Source: Caprimulgus europaeus
Taxonomy: Eukaryota; Chordata; Aves; Caprimulgiformes; Caprimulgidae
Direction: 5' to 3'
NCBI GenBank assembly: GCA_907165065.1
Contig: OU015525.1
Span: 49,087,537-49,151,536 of the forward strand
DNA: 64,000 nucleotides
This document shows, in pieces, positions 41,555 to 55,125 of this stretch. The notes under the pieces were generated by a model. The model was not told the origin of the DNA and did not search any database. It saw nothing but the letters and a program-made list of their open reading frames with translations. The position numbers and the translations under genes were made by a program. Each line of letters starts with the position of its first letter. The first letter of the stretch is position 1.

Positions 41555-44202
41555 GTTTCCACCATCCTTTTGGCCTACCTACCAAGTGTATGGTCATGGT
41601 ATCCTGTTCTTACTTGCTGGTTAAACTTTTCTTGCTAGTATATGGCTTCATAAGTCAGGGAACAAAGGGGCAGGACCTCTCCTGATACTGAGCATCTCAC
41701 TACAGTTCTACCAATAACGATGTGGAAATCTGGGAAAAAAAGCTGCTGCCCACAGTTTTTATTAGGCACCTGAATTCCTCAAGATGAAAGCCTCACAGGC
41801 ATTCATTGATCATTTGGAAGGCCTGTGAAGGGCCTCTGAGGAGTGACTTAAAAATACAGCCACTTACAGCCATCTAAGAGTTGCTTGCTGTTTGTGTACT
41901 CAAAAACAAGGTGGAAAGTAGGACAGAAGGAGGCTATTTGTCCCCTTCAATTATGCTTCCACAGTTTTGGTATCCTGCGTGGGATGGACTTCCTCTGTTT
42001 CTTACGTCTTATCCAGATTCAACATTCTGTGCTAAAGGCACACCTAATGGCCTTCCGTATCTGGAAGGCCACCTTTTCCTCTCTGCATTTTCCGATACGA
42101 AATGGGGTGGTTCCCCAGCAAAGAATGATCTGAGACTCCAAGTTTCCAGATTTCCTTTCATACTTGTTTTCCCACTGCTTCAACAGTCCTCCCTTTGGTC
42201 TCTGCTCTGATGGCTGGAACAGGTGCAGTGCCAAACCCTAGGAACATGGCTAGCAGCATACAAAAACCTTGCAACCATTGCTGACAGTGGCCAACTTGCA
42301 ATTAATCCTGTTCGGCTGCTTGATGCTTCTTTTGTAGCCCTAGGCAGGGAATGCCTGCATCACCTGATGATTTTCCTGAACTATCTGTCTTAACCATAAA
42401 TCCTCAGTTTTTCCTGCTTCACAGCTGATAGTCCATGTGGTGGTAGTTGAAGTCCTGTAAACTTAGAAGTATGACACTCTATTTCTGAAACAAATTCTAC
42501 AATCTCGTTTTTTCTGGTAGGGAAATGGTAGAGTGCAGCTTCATTCAAAAAGAATTGAGCTTATTACAGGATGTACCTAAGAGGAACTGCTGTAATTTTA
42601 AAAAGTAATGTGAATGTAAAAGATTATGAAATGGGACAGAGGGAATTCTGGGAAGCTCCTTTAATTCCCTTAGAGAAAAGCGAGTATGTCTTCACAGGAA
42701 AAATGGCTAGACACAAATCCTCGTGGATAGTGTTGAAGACTGGCTTAGCAGAGTGCTTGTGTTGCTGGTGCACCACTTCCTTGGGCAATTGTGCTGCTCC
42801 AGGAGAGGTTTTTCAACTGGGCACTCAATCAAGCGTCATTGCAATGTCAGCAGCTGTGTGCCACCTCAGATGCTACCAGTGTATTTGTTAACATTGATGT
42901 GGCCTAAGAGTGTCCATACAGGGTAGTACTATAATTACAGCAGTATGATTGTAGAACTCTGTTCATGGCATATTTCACAGTGTAAGCAAGACTTTGTAAA
43001 ACCCCAGTCTTGCCAGTGTTATGTGGATCCTTCATTTGTGAAGTCCCATTGACTTCCCCAAGTGCAGAGCTAATTGCATGAGAAGGATCTAAGGGGTTTA
43101 ATCATTCTCCTGATACTTCAATGAAAATTAATTTCTTATATATTATGTATGAGTAATATATTTCTGTTTGTACATTAATATTAATGTTGCATATTTTTGA
43201 GCACAAGTTCTATTCCGTAGGATTGAATTAGCTTGGTAAGTAATAGCCCAGAATTCTGCAGGAATAAAGGTTGAGTTGCAAGTGGACAATTAAGGGCAGG
43301 GGGAAGGTCCTGAGTCACACTTTGGAAAGTTAAATCAATCAGCATTAATTTTTCATAGTATGGGAGAGAAGTGGTTTTACTGTTTAAATTAAACAAAATA
43401 AGGTATATAAAAAGCCCTCAATTTTGCCTTTCTGTTAAAATCCAGAGAGGTTTTACAAAATTTGTGATGGAGAAAGGAGACAAAAGAGTATTCTCTTGTG
43501 CGTACTTGCAAACTATTAATTTTATTGGGCTACATCTGTTGCTGATCGTTGGTGAAGAAAGTAGTGGCTCTATTGAATGACAGTCTGTCTCAGTATGCCT
43601 TTTTTAAAACAAAAGGAAGAAAACAATTTTAAAAAGAAAAAAGTCTTATCAGCTTACTCAGAATATCAGCTTTTTGTGTCTCAGACCTGCTCTACTGCCT
43701 GTGCTTTGGTGCCACATCATCTGTAAAATTATCAGCGCAGTTCTGGTTGTAGTTTCTCCTTAAAGTCCATAGCCATGCAACTGCTCTGATACTGAGATGC
43801 TGAATGTTAGGATGCCTCTTGGTGGGTTAGCAGCTCTCTGGCTTCAGAGGATCTCAGGTTGGCACCTTCTTTGATTTAAGTGCAATGTGAGGAGACAGAA
43901 AGAGGTGGGGATGCTGGCAGAAAGTTCGGTTGCTGACACAGTCAGCCCTAGATGCCTGAGCACTGCTCAGCACATACACTTGCAGTGCTCACAGACTCAG
44001 CCTCACCCAGGATCAGGCCCTAGGGTAGAAAGACAGAAAGAAGCATATTTGGTTTTCAGATCCCAAATCAAATTCACGGTACTTAAAGCTGTTTGTACTC
44101 ATAAACTATGTAAACCTGATATGAAGTAATTGAGAGAAAATAAATATACAGCCACGTGCAACCAGGTTTTAGAGTCACTTTTCTGAGAGGTACCTCACTT
44201 CA

Positions 44203-44258
44203 TGTGCTGGTTTTGGCTGGGATAGAAAATTAACTCTCTCCTGGCCAAAACCAACACA
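44203..44258. mobile_element. 56-bp fold-back mini-element with 5-bp target-site duplication
   Basis: The element begins TGTGCTGGTTTTGGC and ends GGCCAAAACCAACACA. The outer 24 bases on each side are inverted repeats of each other with 20 of 24 matches (hand-aligned), leaving an 8-bp centre. It is flanked by a perfect direct repeat CTTCA (44198-44202 and 44259-44263). TG...CA ends and a 5-bp duplication fit an LTR-retroelement-type insertion. From memory, the left arm resembles the start of avian ERVL-type LTRs, so it may be an internally deleted solo LTR. A tiny DNA-transposon derivative is the alternative. No coding capacity. Confidence 0.6.
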
Positions 44259-45909
44259 CTTCAGTACTGAGTTTCAAAGACATAGGGTTAAAGGATTAGA
44301 GAGCTTGAAGGGAAAAGGTGCAATTTTTAAATGTTGCAAGATGTGGTTCATTCTCTTAGGGGATGTGAGACATTGCAAACTAATGCATTTCATCAAGCAG
44401 GGGAAGGAAAGGTGTGTAACTGAGAGACACTGAAGACAGACGTGATTAAATGCAAAATCCAGAATGTAAAGGTGAAAGACAGAACAGCAGACCAAGACTT
44501 ACAGTAGAGAAGGAAGGATTGCTAGAATGAACATTTGTATTTCTGCCTTAATGTATTTTGTGTATTAAAGCAATAAGTAACCATAATGAAATAAATTAGA
44601 AAAAATAACTTTTTTCTCCATTTTTCATTTTGCTTACATTATGTGATTGATTGTATTCTTTCTCTAGGCATGTGCACTCAGACCCCATTATACTTAAGAC
44701 TCTGCTAAACAGAAGCAGAAGAACAGAAAAATCCTCATAAAATAACTGTGAACATGTTTTTAAAAGCAATCAGGAAATACTAATTAAAGGGTGTTGTATG
44801 AGCAATGAGAATAGTTAGCAATTAGTCAGTTCAGAAAAAATGCAAGATGACAGTGCCCCATAAGCAAGATAAATAGCTAACTATGCAGTGAAACTCGCTA
44901 ACATATGCTTAGTTTTTTTAGAGCTTAAGGTTGACAAAATAAGCATCCAGGAAGATAGAAAAGAAATCCTCAATTAAGGTACTGTCAAAAATAATCTGAG
45001 CTATGATGAAAAATGGCTAAATGGACAAATAAGCTGGAACCAGGGTTGATCTTGTGCCTCATGCCAGGCCAAGCACACTGCAAATGCTTAGTAAAGTAAC
45101 GATGTAAAAAATCAGCTGGCAGCACTAGGAGTTAGCACTGGCAAGTTGCTGTCATTAGTGTGCAAGTTTTAACTTGGTTTTGTATATGATTTGTTGAAAG
45201 TTATTAACTTTCTCTTATTGGGTTACTTTTCTGTTGGTTTAACAGGTTGAATTAGCTCCACCCTGGATTTAATGTGAGGGAAACTGTCGTTGAATGCTTG
45301 GTCTGGGAGAGGTGAATTAGAAGATGTGGGAGGTGTGGCATCACTCTTTTGGTGGCAGCAGGTTGTCTTAGCTGTATCATTGATCCATGCCCTTGGTCTG
45401 TGCTGAAACTGAGTGGAAGAAGCCTTGAAAGTCCCCTTTACTGGTGTGACAAGGGTAAAGAGCGTACGTAGTTGTAAACAGGAGGTTATTGTTAGGTTAA
45501 CAGGTACATGTCAAAGCCATTTTTGGTAGTGTGTGCATGAGAGGTGTGAAAGGAGTATAAAATAAACCAGGGATGCCTGCAAGCCTGCACAGAAAGGAAG
45601 GAATGTAGACATGGTGCATTAGAAGCTGTAAGACATTTTTTTGGTTACTTCTCATATAGGAAACAAGTATTCAGTTAAAAGGGGGATACGGGAGATCTAG
45701 AAATGGTGTGTGTAATCAAGGAAACCAGTAAGGTTGAAAAAATGCTTTGTTGTGGAGATTGTGGTGTATCATCCCCATGGAGAAGAATAAAGCATGGATT
45801 AGGTATAATATAATGGAATGTAGTGTACAAAAATTGATTTACAAACACAGAAAAATATCCATCCCAAAATTCTCAGAGAAAGGAGCTGAAGATGAAAGGA
45901 AACATTAAG

Positions 45910-46960
45910 CAGATAAATTTTCCGTCTTTTAAGAGGTATCAACAGCCTGGGAAAAGGCTACAGAACAGACATTTAACAGGGGATGTAAGGATTATGCATA
46001 AAATTACTGGTTTGTAAGCTTGATTTAAACAGTGAAGAACATCAGAGAAAGGCTAATCGAAGACATGATAGAAAAACATCTAGGAAGTTTGGATTTAGTG
46101 AAGGATAGAGGACAAAGATTCACAAAGGGAGGGTCATGCTTAAAATTTTCAATAAAGAGTATTTTGAGAGAGTAGCCACAAATGCTGACAAAGAAGCCTA
46201 TAAACATGATTTACTAGGATTTTAGCAAAGGTTTTTAAATAGTATAGCACAAAAGACTAATTTGTTGGGTAAGTAGTGTGGCATAGGGAGAGATACTTTG
46301 TTTAAAAAAGAAAAGAAACACTAACTTGGGTATGCAAAGCACAGGAGTCTTGTGAATTAAAGCAGGTTAGGTTGGAGAGGTGTGAATAATGGAAAGCCTT
46401 AAGAATCATTATTTGCACCAATTTTGTTGAATTTATGCAGCATATCAGTAGTCTGGAAGAAAGAATAAGTAGTAAGGTGGTGAAATTCATTGTTAATACA
46501 AAACTGGGGAAATGTCAGAAGAAAATAGGCAGATGATAAAATTCTGAATGACTTCAACAAGGAGGTGGAGCATGGGCAGATAAAGTAGCATAGGCAGATC
46601 ATTTTCAAGTAATATAATGAGACTAGGGAACAGAAAAAAAAGAATGTATGGATCCCTCAGATAGTCACAGGGCACAGAAGGCTACACAGAAGGATCTTCT
46701 ACATATTTCTGAAGCGCTTCTGAGTAGAAATGTAAATCCTTTAGTAGAGTGTTTATTAGTTGTTTTACTTTGTTTATAAAAGCAAATAAAATTCTAGACA
46801 CAGAACTGAAGTAACAATTGAAAGACCATATTCTTGGGCCATTTGTAAAAGGAGCAATGCTTCCTTTGACATAACATGGACACTTTGGGCACCTTTATGG
46901 AAAGGAAATTCTGAAAACTGCAAAGTGACAAGTGAGGATCAAGACAATAATTAAAAGTCT
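45910..46960 (+). mobile_element. Decayed CR1 LINE reverse-transcriptase region
   Basis: This is a sense-strand fossil of CR1 ORF2. Recognisable order: GAAAAACATCTAGGAAG, CAAAGGGAGGGTCATGCTTA (the usual 'thumb' nucleotide phrase), GATTTTAGCAAAGG followed by CACAAAAGACTAAT, and GTGGTGAAATTC followed by ACAAAACTGGGG. Then come AGCAAATAAAATTCTAG and AGGATCAAGACAATAATTAAAAG. The frame is destroyed throughout, so it is non-functional. Short minus-strand open frames in 46025-46675 are its antisense shadows. The boundaries are approximate. Confidence 0.65.
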
Positions 46961-49900
46961 AGGTGACATTAATTATTCATAAGGTTAGAGGGACACATGC
47001 GTATGCTCTGCATGGATTGAAGGTCTGATCCAAAGTTCATTAAATGTAGTCAGAGAAGCTTTGAATGCCAGAAGGCTTTAAATTGGTTCTGAAACCAGGA
47101 ATGGAAACGAACAGGAATGCATGAGGCAAAGAGATTGCCCAGTGCTCTTGTGAGACACCTAGGCCAAGCATTTCTCTTCTATGACAATTTTGAATGGTCC
47201 TAGGGATGATTTGGGCCTCAGATTAATACTCAGCATGTAGGAAGCAAATTGGCACTTAGGTTCTTGACAGGAGGGGCTTTAGTGAAGGGTTGTGGGCTTG
47301 TTTATTTAAGAGTTTTTATGAAAAGATGAGGCCACAATAATAGAAGAAATAAAAGGAAAAACTTAAACCACTTTCTTAATCCCATCTGATAATGTATGTG
47401 TCGCTCTCCTCTGGAACCAATCTTGGGAAGTTTTGCAACAAGACACAGTTTAGAGCACACTACAGCTTCTCCAGATACCATACTGGTCCTGTCCAAGTCC
47501 ATATGGAAATGGACTGGTAAGGGTCTTCTGCGGCCCACCTTTGCTGCTATGAAATGGATCTAACAAGAAATGTGCATCCACTTCTTTTTGTGTTTGTAGG
47601 AGAGAATGAGAATGTTGTCATGTTTCTGTCTCTGGCAGGAGGCTGACAGGTGTCCTCTGGCAAATGCAGTGGTGGCAGGTTAGGGGGTGTGTAAGTGACC
47701 CCTGCTTCGTCATGGTGTGCAGCTGATGCACCTGGGCTGTGAGCTGGAGCAGTAAGGCCTGGGTGCCCGCGCTGTCCTGTTGGCTCCCCGTAGGCACAGG
47801 TGACTTGGGCAGAGGGGCAGGGAGCTCAGCCAGGGTTCCTTGCTGCAAACAGCTCTAGCAAGGCAAGGCAAGGATGGCTGTCACAGCCCCAGGCTTCTTT
47901 CTGTGCAGCCATCTTATATTGCAAAGGGCTGGAGACACTCGAGAGATTCAAATGCCTCCTTGGGTCACAACCAGATTTTTCTTCTGTGCTGTGCTACGCA
48001 AGTGCTGCAAGGCTTCTTCCCTGGCTATTCAGGCAAGGGACTTATTTCTGTCTTATTTGCCCAAGTTTCCCCTTTGTGGGAACACAAAGTGAGGAGGGGC
48101 TGAGTATCCCTCTGGATCTCACCCCAGTAGGGAACTGGGACCAGCCAGGAAGCACATCACGACCCAGGAGCTCCAGTTATGAATCTTGTGGTTCTGACAA
48201 AGCTTGTGAGACTAAGATGTAACTCAAGTGAAAAAGGACTTCCTTAGCATGTGAAACATATGGAAATAAGTATGTGGTTTTTGTTCAACGTGGTGTGAAA
48301 ATGACTGGGTTTGATCACTTTGAAAATCTAAGAGTAAATGGAATTTACTGAGTTTGCTTTTAAAATAAAAGCTTAACCATGCACAAGTTTAGACACTTTG
48401 AGATGACTGTGTGTTGTGCTAATAAAAGTTGATGTCAACATTTTAGAATATGTTTGGAAACAAAAAAGAACTAGCGTTTGATCAAGCAGCAGTCACAAAA
48501 ACATTCTTCCCTTCATGATAAAAAGAAAACCTCTGTGTGTGATTCTGCAAATATGTCAGATCATTTTGAAGAGGCTAGTAAGTGGTAGTTAAATATTATT
48601 TTTGTTGTTGTCAAATGAGTTTATTTTCGGCATTAGACTTCAAAAAACCCTCAACCTTTGTATATGTTGTCATTGTGTACATCAGTCATAATTTTGCCAA
48701 CAATTCTTGGCATGCACTCTACGTTACTGTGCTAACAAGAGAAAAGACCAGCCATTAAGTTTATGTTTCTTTGTTTTTGAACAAAGTCACATATCAGGAA
48801 TAATGCTAGGGGTATGCTAATAAACAATATATACTGCCAGTCATCAGGGAGTAAGAAATATTTTCTAACTAGTTCTAAAGGGAAACGATGTTTTTAAAAA
48901 AGGGAGAGTGATTGTTATTTATGCAATATTGTTGTTCTATATGTCAGCATCAAAAAACATCTTGTAAAGAGCTTAGCATAATAAATCTTTGATTGTGACT
49001 GTCATTATTTAGTGGTCTGTGATAGATCTAGATGTAGTGCTGTGAGGTTAAATTTACCAACTTATAAGAGAAATTCTTAGACTGAATCTGAATCTCTACC
49101 AAAGTTACCAGTCACAACAACAACAAAGAGAAAAAATATTGTATCTTGTAAACCAGCAGGCTTTACAAACTGTAACTGTAAAACTAAGTCAAAGCAGATT
49201 TGTTTTCTGGGTGCCCATTGATTTTGTTTGTCTACATAAGGATTTAACTTGGTTACATTTCAGAAAACTAAAGTTGATTTGAATGAAAAACAGCAAAAAA
49301 GGCTTATGACTGTTTCCACCAAGAAGTGGTGCAACACATTTTTTATTGTCATCAAGAAATTAAAATAGCCTCTGTGTAAGAGAAGCAATGGGAGATTTGT
49401 AAAGAGGAGCCCACAGGAATACTTAATTTCAGAGTTGATTTTGATTAGTCACTAATTTTTCAGTTAGCTTGGTAAGACAAAATGAAATATGTTTTAAAAG
49501 TCTTTATGTTCCTGCCCACAGGCTTGAAGTGGAAAGTTACTTAGTGGATGGGTACTTTATCTGTCTGGGACAGCCCATCTAAATTTAGATGCTGATAACA
49601 AATCCAACAAGTCTTTATTAGTGTTTAGCATGAGGGAAAAACCCCCTTTCTTTAAATATAATCAATAATACCAGCTGCATAACACTCTTCAGAAGTTAAA
49701 CATGTAGAAGACAGGCTGTATTTTTGATGCACATTATACAGTGAACCCTACTTCCCCAACTAGTATATGAATATATATATTCCCCATATATGAAATCTGC
49801 AATTTACTACATCTGTGCCAGCTTTTTGTAAATTTATATTCTTTTAAAATTATGTTTGGTTTTTGTTGGTTTTTTTTTTTCCTTTTTTGCTGATATAGGC

Positions 49901-51077
49901 AAGATCTGTGCACAGTCTGTGGCTGTACAGAAAGATACGTGTCTCTTGAGGTACTGCCTTGATGTGGCAGCTCAGGGCTTACCTTGCCTTCATTCCATCT
50001 TCAAAACAACAGTTGAGTTCTCCAGGACTTTTACCCTAGGACTTGAGTCCTTGATACTACAATTATGCAGTTGAATAATTTTATGAATCTGACTTGTCTC
50101 ATTAGGTGCCTGGATAACTGCAGATTTTAAGTCTTGTGATGAAAAACCAAAATCTTATTTTTACATATTCTCTTAGTTTTCACTTTTAAAGCAGTGCTTT
50201 TCAAATCTCTGGCCAATTCAAGTCAAGAAAAATAATAAGAGAAAATACAATCACATTCTTAGGATGTTGAAATTTCTTGCACAAGTGGTATACCTTGTAG
50301 AAAGTGAAAGCAGATCTCTTCTGAAAGCCACCAAGACACAAACAAAAAACTTTTCCTGTGCACCAAAGACAGCAGAGTAATGCATTTCCTTGTTTATAAT
50401 GAAATTTGATCTGCTTGCAGCATGATTTTTAAGTAAGTCAGACCCAATCTAATGCGGCCAGAAGGGTTGCTCTCTGGCCAGTTTCCAGCTAGTTCCCAGT
50501 TTCAGTACAGGCTTGCCAATACATATTGAAGCAACCGCCTGGATACAGTAACTGTTTGTCCAGACTAGGAGAGATTTTTCCCTAGTTGAAAGAGGGCAAC
50601 TTGGTGGACCACTTAGAATCTGTGGTGCAGAGGAGATTCTGCAGCCCAGTTGAGAATGAGGGAGAAGCAGATTTCCGATTTCTGTGTTCTGTTCCTGGCT
50701 TCTCCCCAGTTCTGTAGTGGGCCTAATACATTGGTACAAAATGAAGGATTCATGTTGATTTCAGTGTTGTTTGGATCACATCCCACCTATCCTCATTGCA
50801 TGTTGCCTTCCATGAATATAAAGCTGTTGTTATAGCAATACTGGTCTGCCCACAGAGTTAGGAAGCTGAGAAAAAAGCAGTCTCTACAGAGTTTCAGGAA
50901 ACTCAGATAAAGAGTACAGAACTGCAGAGTCTTATTTTTTAATATTAATAATTAAGCCTTAATGAAAACATTGCTGGAGAGCTTTAAATGACCACTTTGA
51001 ATTCAAATATTTTAAGCTATAATGAAACGGTTCCAATTGTATGTTTCAGTAAATTTTATCTACCCTTGTTTCTTTAG

Positions 51078-51162
51078 AAGAAGACCTACCAGTGCATCAA
51101 ATGTCAGATGGTTTTCTACAATGAATGGGATATCCAAGTTCATGTTGCAAACCACATGATTG
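51078..51162 (+). CDS. ZNF521: ZNF521 small zinc-finger exon (exon 5 by human numbering)
   Basis: This is an 85-nt internal exon encoding 28 residues plus the first base of the next codon. It was too short to stand out as an open frame and was found by continuing the protein across the intron. It encodes [13 protein letters not shown] and onwards, ending ANHMI, which is one complete C2H2 finger (C-X2-C, then H-X3-H). The acceptor is TTTCTTTAG directly before AAG, and the donor is ATTG|GTAAGTGA, close to consensus. It follows the ...SPSQTEE end of the preceding exon in phase 0, and the family continues with Asp, whose G is the last exon base. It corresponds to about human residues 1192-1219. 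Three more fingers and the C-terminus should follow downstream, outside this window. Confidence 0.95.
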
Positions 51163-54100
51163 GTAAGTGAAGCACTAAAAATTCTCAAAGACAGATAGCC
51201 ATTTCTCTCACTCATGATCATCATTGCCTCTAAAATTAAACAGAGTTAAGGAGAAATTAATTGTGCATCCATCAATGATTAACCTAGGCATGATTGATTT
51301 TTTTATTCATATTATTAGACTTGATAAAGCATTAGCATATTTTATTTTCTGCAAGGGCTAGTTTAGACTTCTGCAGAGAATTATATATCCACTGCCAGTC
51401 AAAACACAGGTGATTAGCAAATTAAACTTCTAATCATTTTTGCATTATTGAAAACAAACTAACAGGAATGGTTAATGAACTGGATGTTAGCTTTCCGTAG
51501 AGTTTTAGACAGGTTTTAATTTCAGAAGTTATTATGGTAATGACACTACTGTGTACTTCTTGCAGCACCTCGGTACCAAAATCAAAACTGGTGAGTTTTT
51601 GTCATTAGGAAACATAAATAATTCAGATAGCCATAGAATAGTATTGTTTGTTGTCTTTGAGCAGTCTGGAAATAAAGCCTGAATGTATCTGTATACAATT
51701 AAATACTACAATTTTTTTTTTAAAAAAGTAAGAAATTGAAGTCTTCAGTAATGGAATCTTCACTTTAAGGTTCAAGCATTTAAAAAAGTCTTTTAGGATT
51801 CCTGAATCGAAGCCTGGCTTGATGCTTACAAGGCTGTTACAGTTGTAAACTGGAATAAAACAAAAGCTGCTTTTTCTTTGCTATTCATATTTTCCTATTA
51901 TTTGCTTATTCCCCTAAGATTACCCATAATGTTTTCAATTTGGTAACCACTCAGTAATAACACCAAGAGCTCTATCAGTCAATTAAATTTATCAAGCACA
52001 TCATTTGCCCGCTAATAAGATAACATTGGCAAGATTGTCTCATTTTGGTTTTAGCCTCTTTTCCAAATTCCACATTTCAAGCCAGAGATGGATAGCCTTG
52101 GTTTTATACTCCTGCTTTCCTTTGGTGTTTTTCTTGCTATAATAACAGAAAAGCATACAAAGCACAGACCAAACAATATGGCATAGAAGCTAGTAATTAC
52201 ATATCCAACAGAAGAGAATTTGCTGGGTTTTTTTCATTTTGTAACTTAAAAATATTTAGTTTGGTGCTCAGTTTTTTTCTTTCAAGGTAACATGCAGATT
52301 TCTTCCATTAGCTCTAGTAGTTTGGCTGCACTGTAAAAGCAAGTTACCTGCCATAATATAATAGCCCTTTTTTCTGGGTATTTTATTAATAAGTTTTAAT
52401 ACAGTTAGAGCATGAACTTTTTATATACTTTTCATAAAAATGAATACATGCAAATGACAAACTGGTTTTGTAAAGGAGCAAAGTGATTTGCCTGTTGGAT
52501 TAAGCCTTAGTTTTGATATTTTTTGTCTTTGGGGAGGAGATAATTTGTACTGCTTCACAGTATTCAATCTGGGTCAGTAATGTGGAATTTAAAAGTAGGT
52601 TATTACCAACAACAGAATTCATCATTTCGGCTGTTTTCATTGAATCCAATATTTGACATGTTCTTAATTGTAGCATATAGTGACATCAGAATGTGACAGG
52701 GAATACAGGTGCTGTGGGTCCGAATGCTGGAATAGCAGAGTGGTGTGTTTACTTGCCACCCACTTCCCACGTGCCTCACATTTTCAGAATCAGAGCCCAC
52801 TTATTTCATGAAATGCTCAGATTTACTTTTTTTTCCCCCCATTTTTCTGAATGAGTTTTAGTAAAGGGTCACAATGGGAAGAAAGAAAGGAGGAGAGAGT
52901 TAGTAAAGCAGGACAAATCCAGCTAGCTGGCTTCAGCCCGCAGGTCTGAAAAGACTGAGATTTTCTTAAACTGAGATATTAACTGCCTATGTTTTATTTC
53001 TAGAAGCTGGATAAGGCTGAATGAGAAAGAGAATCTTTTAAAAAATATTTAATTGTTTTGTCTGTGTTGTATCTAATCATGCATGATATTGCTTCATGAC
53101 ATAACCATAGTGACAGAGATTTAAATGCGCTTAATATAAAATCTTTCCAGTGAAATAAAGAAGGAGCTTGTAAAACATGCAGGGAGATTTGCTGGTCATG
53201 CTTGTGGTAATCTGTGTTCAGTGGAAGATTCTTATCTGCACTGCCAGACCTAACAGTGCAGCTCCTAGTGATGTAGCCTTGATTAAGCAAATGCAAGGGG
53301 ATTTTGTGTTTGGGTGGAGTGAAAGGAATATCAGCATTCTGGAGAGTTTTAAATGTGACCTCGAAATTGAAGCACAAGAAAAAATAATTTCTAATCTCCA
53401 ATTCTGTTAGCCTTCTCACCATTAATTGGATTTTTTTTTTTTTAGCTATCTTTCTAATTTCACTCTTCCCCCTCCCCTTTAATTTATATAATTGTTCACA
53501 AGCCTTTTTCCAAGACCGTATTCTGTCTAGAGAGAAAGGTTCAAGGGGTGACATCAAGCTATTTAAAATTGGCCTTAGTTTATGTGCATCTCTAGGTAGG
53601 CTTGTAGTATTCATATATAATACAGAAAACACACACAAACACATTTGTGTGAATGTATATGATACATAACCCATATATATCCCCATACATATCTGCATGC
53701 ATATCAGTCTGTAGACTGAAAAACATATTAGATGAAAAACTTAAGTGAATATTGACTTGTTGACACAGCACATTTACCAAACAAAAAACCCTGTTTTCCT
53801 AAACACATTGGTCCTTCCCTTTTTTACATGTATCTCATAAAATACGTCTTCTTGCCCCACTTTCACGGTAGGAGATAGGCAGAACAAGATGTAGTGTCGT
53901 CGGTCCTCTGAGGAAGGGAACCTAAGAAAGCTTCAGGAAGAGAGAGAGAAAAAAAGGACTAAATGCAAAAGAGAGAGAAGGTAATCTGGGAAGGCAGGTA
54001 TTAAAAGTCAAACAGTGTGATAATCCCTAGATGAAATGTAGGGGCAATGGATGCCTTTACTGACATCATCACACAGTGTCAGGAGCTGTTAATTCCTCTC

Positions 54101-54989
54101 ATAGTAAAATGCTAGTGTTATCTATGTTCTGGTTATTGATGGATGTAGGGTCTTCTTACCTGAAGGACTCCATAATGATAATTCAGGGCGAAGAGAAAGG
54201 GGAGGCAGCTGGGACATGGGACAAACAAGAAAGTGGAAAGACATATGCTAAGCTCCACTCAGAAGTGGATGGGAACCACTGACAGTGTTACATGCTCAGG
54301 CAGCTGAGGGAAATAGTGGCTACTCACCATCCTTTTAGCAGTTTGGGAGCCTAAAAAAGTTCATGGTGTCCCATCTAATTACTCTGCCCCTTGAACATGA
54401 TCCCGGGGTGTAAACTGAGTTCATGTTGCTAACATCCACAGAGAGAAGTTCCCTTATGGAAGGTCACTGAGGCAAAGATATGCTTAGAAAACCCCAGTGT
54501 GGAACTTAGACTTTTTAAATAGGGAAACTGGAGTTACTTTGTTGCCTAAAATAGCTCCACTGAAGGCGTAGGTATTTTTAGGTTGTGTGTATGTGTATGT
54601 TTTTGTCTAATCGATTATAATCTCAACTAGACATTTAGCAGGGGAAGAGGGATTAGAGGCTATTTGAAAAGCCTCTTACTCTTCTTTGTTAGGAGGATAT
54701 ATAGTGTTTTTACAGATTTTATTATATATTTCAATCAATTCAACAAGAGGGGTTATACCACCTAATGGAAAATAAAATCTGCAGATGACCCAGTGAAGTG
54801 TGACCTTAAGTATCTTTGACAACAATACAATTTACATTAGTTATTATACAAGTTATATATTAAAATGATGTCACAAGTACGGCTTTCCTCAGTAACCACA
54901 TGTTCATTACTTCTAGAATTTCCCATTTTAACACTGTTCCTCAGTCTTTAATCAGGTCTTCCCAACATCTTTGTGATGGGACAGGGCAA

Positions 54990-55125
54990 TAGCCTTTTCC
55001 ACTGAATAGATGATGACAAAGAGGCAAAGAAGTGGAATTCCTTGCTTGGGTTAAGTGAGTGAAAGTTCAAGAGTTCTGACTGCCAAATCTGTCCACACAT
55101 TTCTAGACACTGTGCTTTGTCAAGC
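54990..55125 (-). mobile_element. Possible MIR-like SINE fragment
   Basis: Antisense-type phrases: ATGATGACAAAGAGGCAAAG, GGTTAAGTGAGTGAAAG, TTCAAGAGTTCTGACTGCC and CTAGACACTGTGCTTTG. These correspond to 'gatgaggaaactgaggca...gttaagtgacttgccc...gaacccaggagtcctgact'. It is heavily diverged. Confidence 0.4.

Larger units (their letters stand above)
34179..51077 (+). other. ZNF521: ZNF521 intron between the giant exon and the small finger exon
   Basis: The 16,899-bp intron has GT and AG ends; the flanking reading frame is continuous in phase 0. It holds two truncated CR1 copies (37.1 kb on the minus strand, 41.3 kb on the plus strand), a MIR-like SINE (37.8 kb), a 56-bp fold-back element (44.2 kb) and a decayed CR1 reverse-transcriptase stretch (about 45.9-47.0 kb). 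A GC-richer patch at 47.6-48.2 kb has overlapping short frames that I cannot classify. The stretches 34.3-37.0, 38.0-41.2, 41.6-44.2 and 48.3-51.0 kb show nothing I can name. Confidence 0.92.

Noticed and set aside
47618..48222. Overlapping frames in a GC-richer patch (76 codons on minus, 140 on plus)
   Set aside because: Low stop frequency from GC content explains them. There is no recognisable domain, and both strands are open at once.
50190..50225. CAGTGCTTTTCAAATCTCTGG as a hAT/Charlie-type terminal inverted repeat
   Set aside because: No matching opposite end or 8-bp target duplication was found nearby; one end of about 15 bp is too weak.
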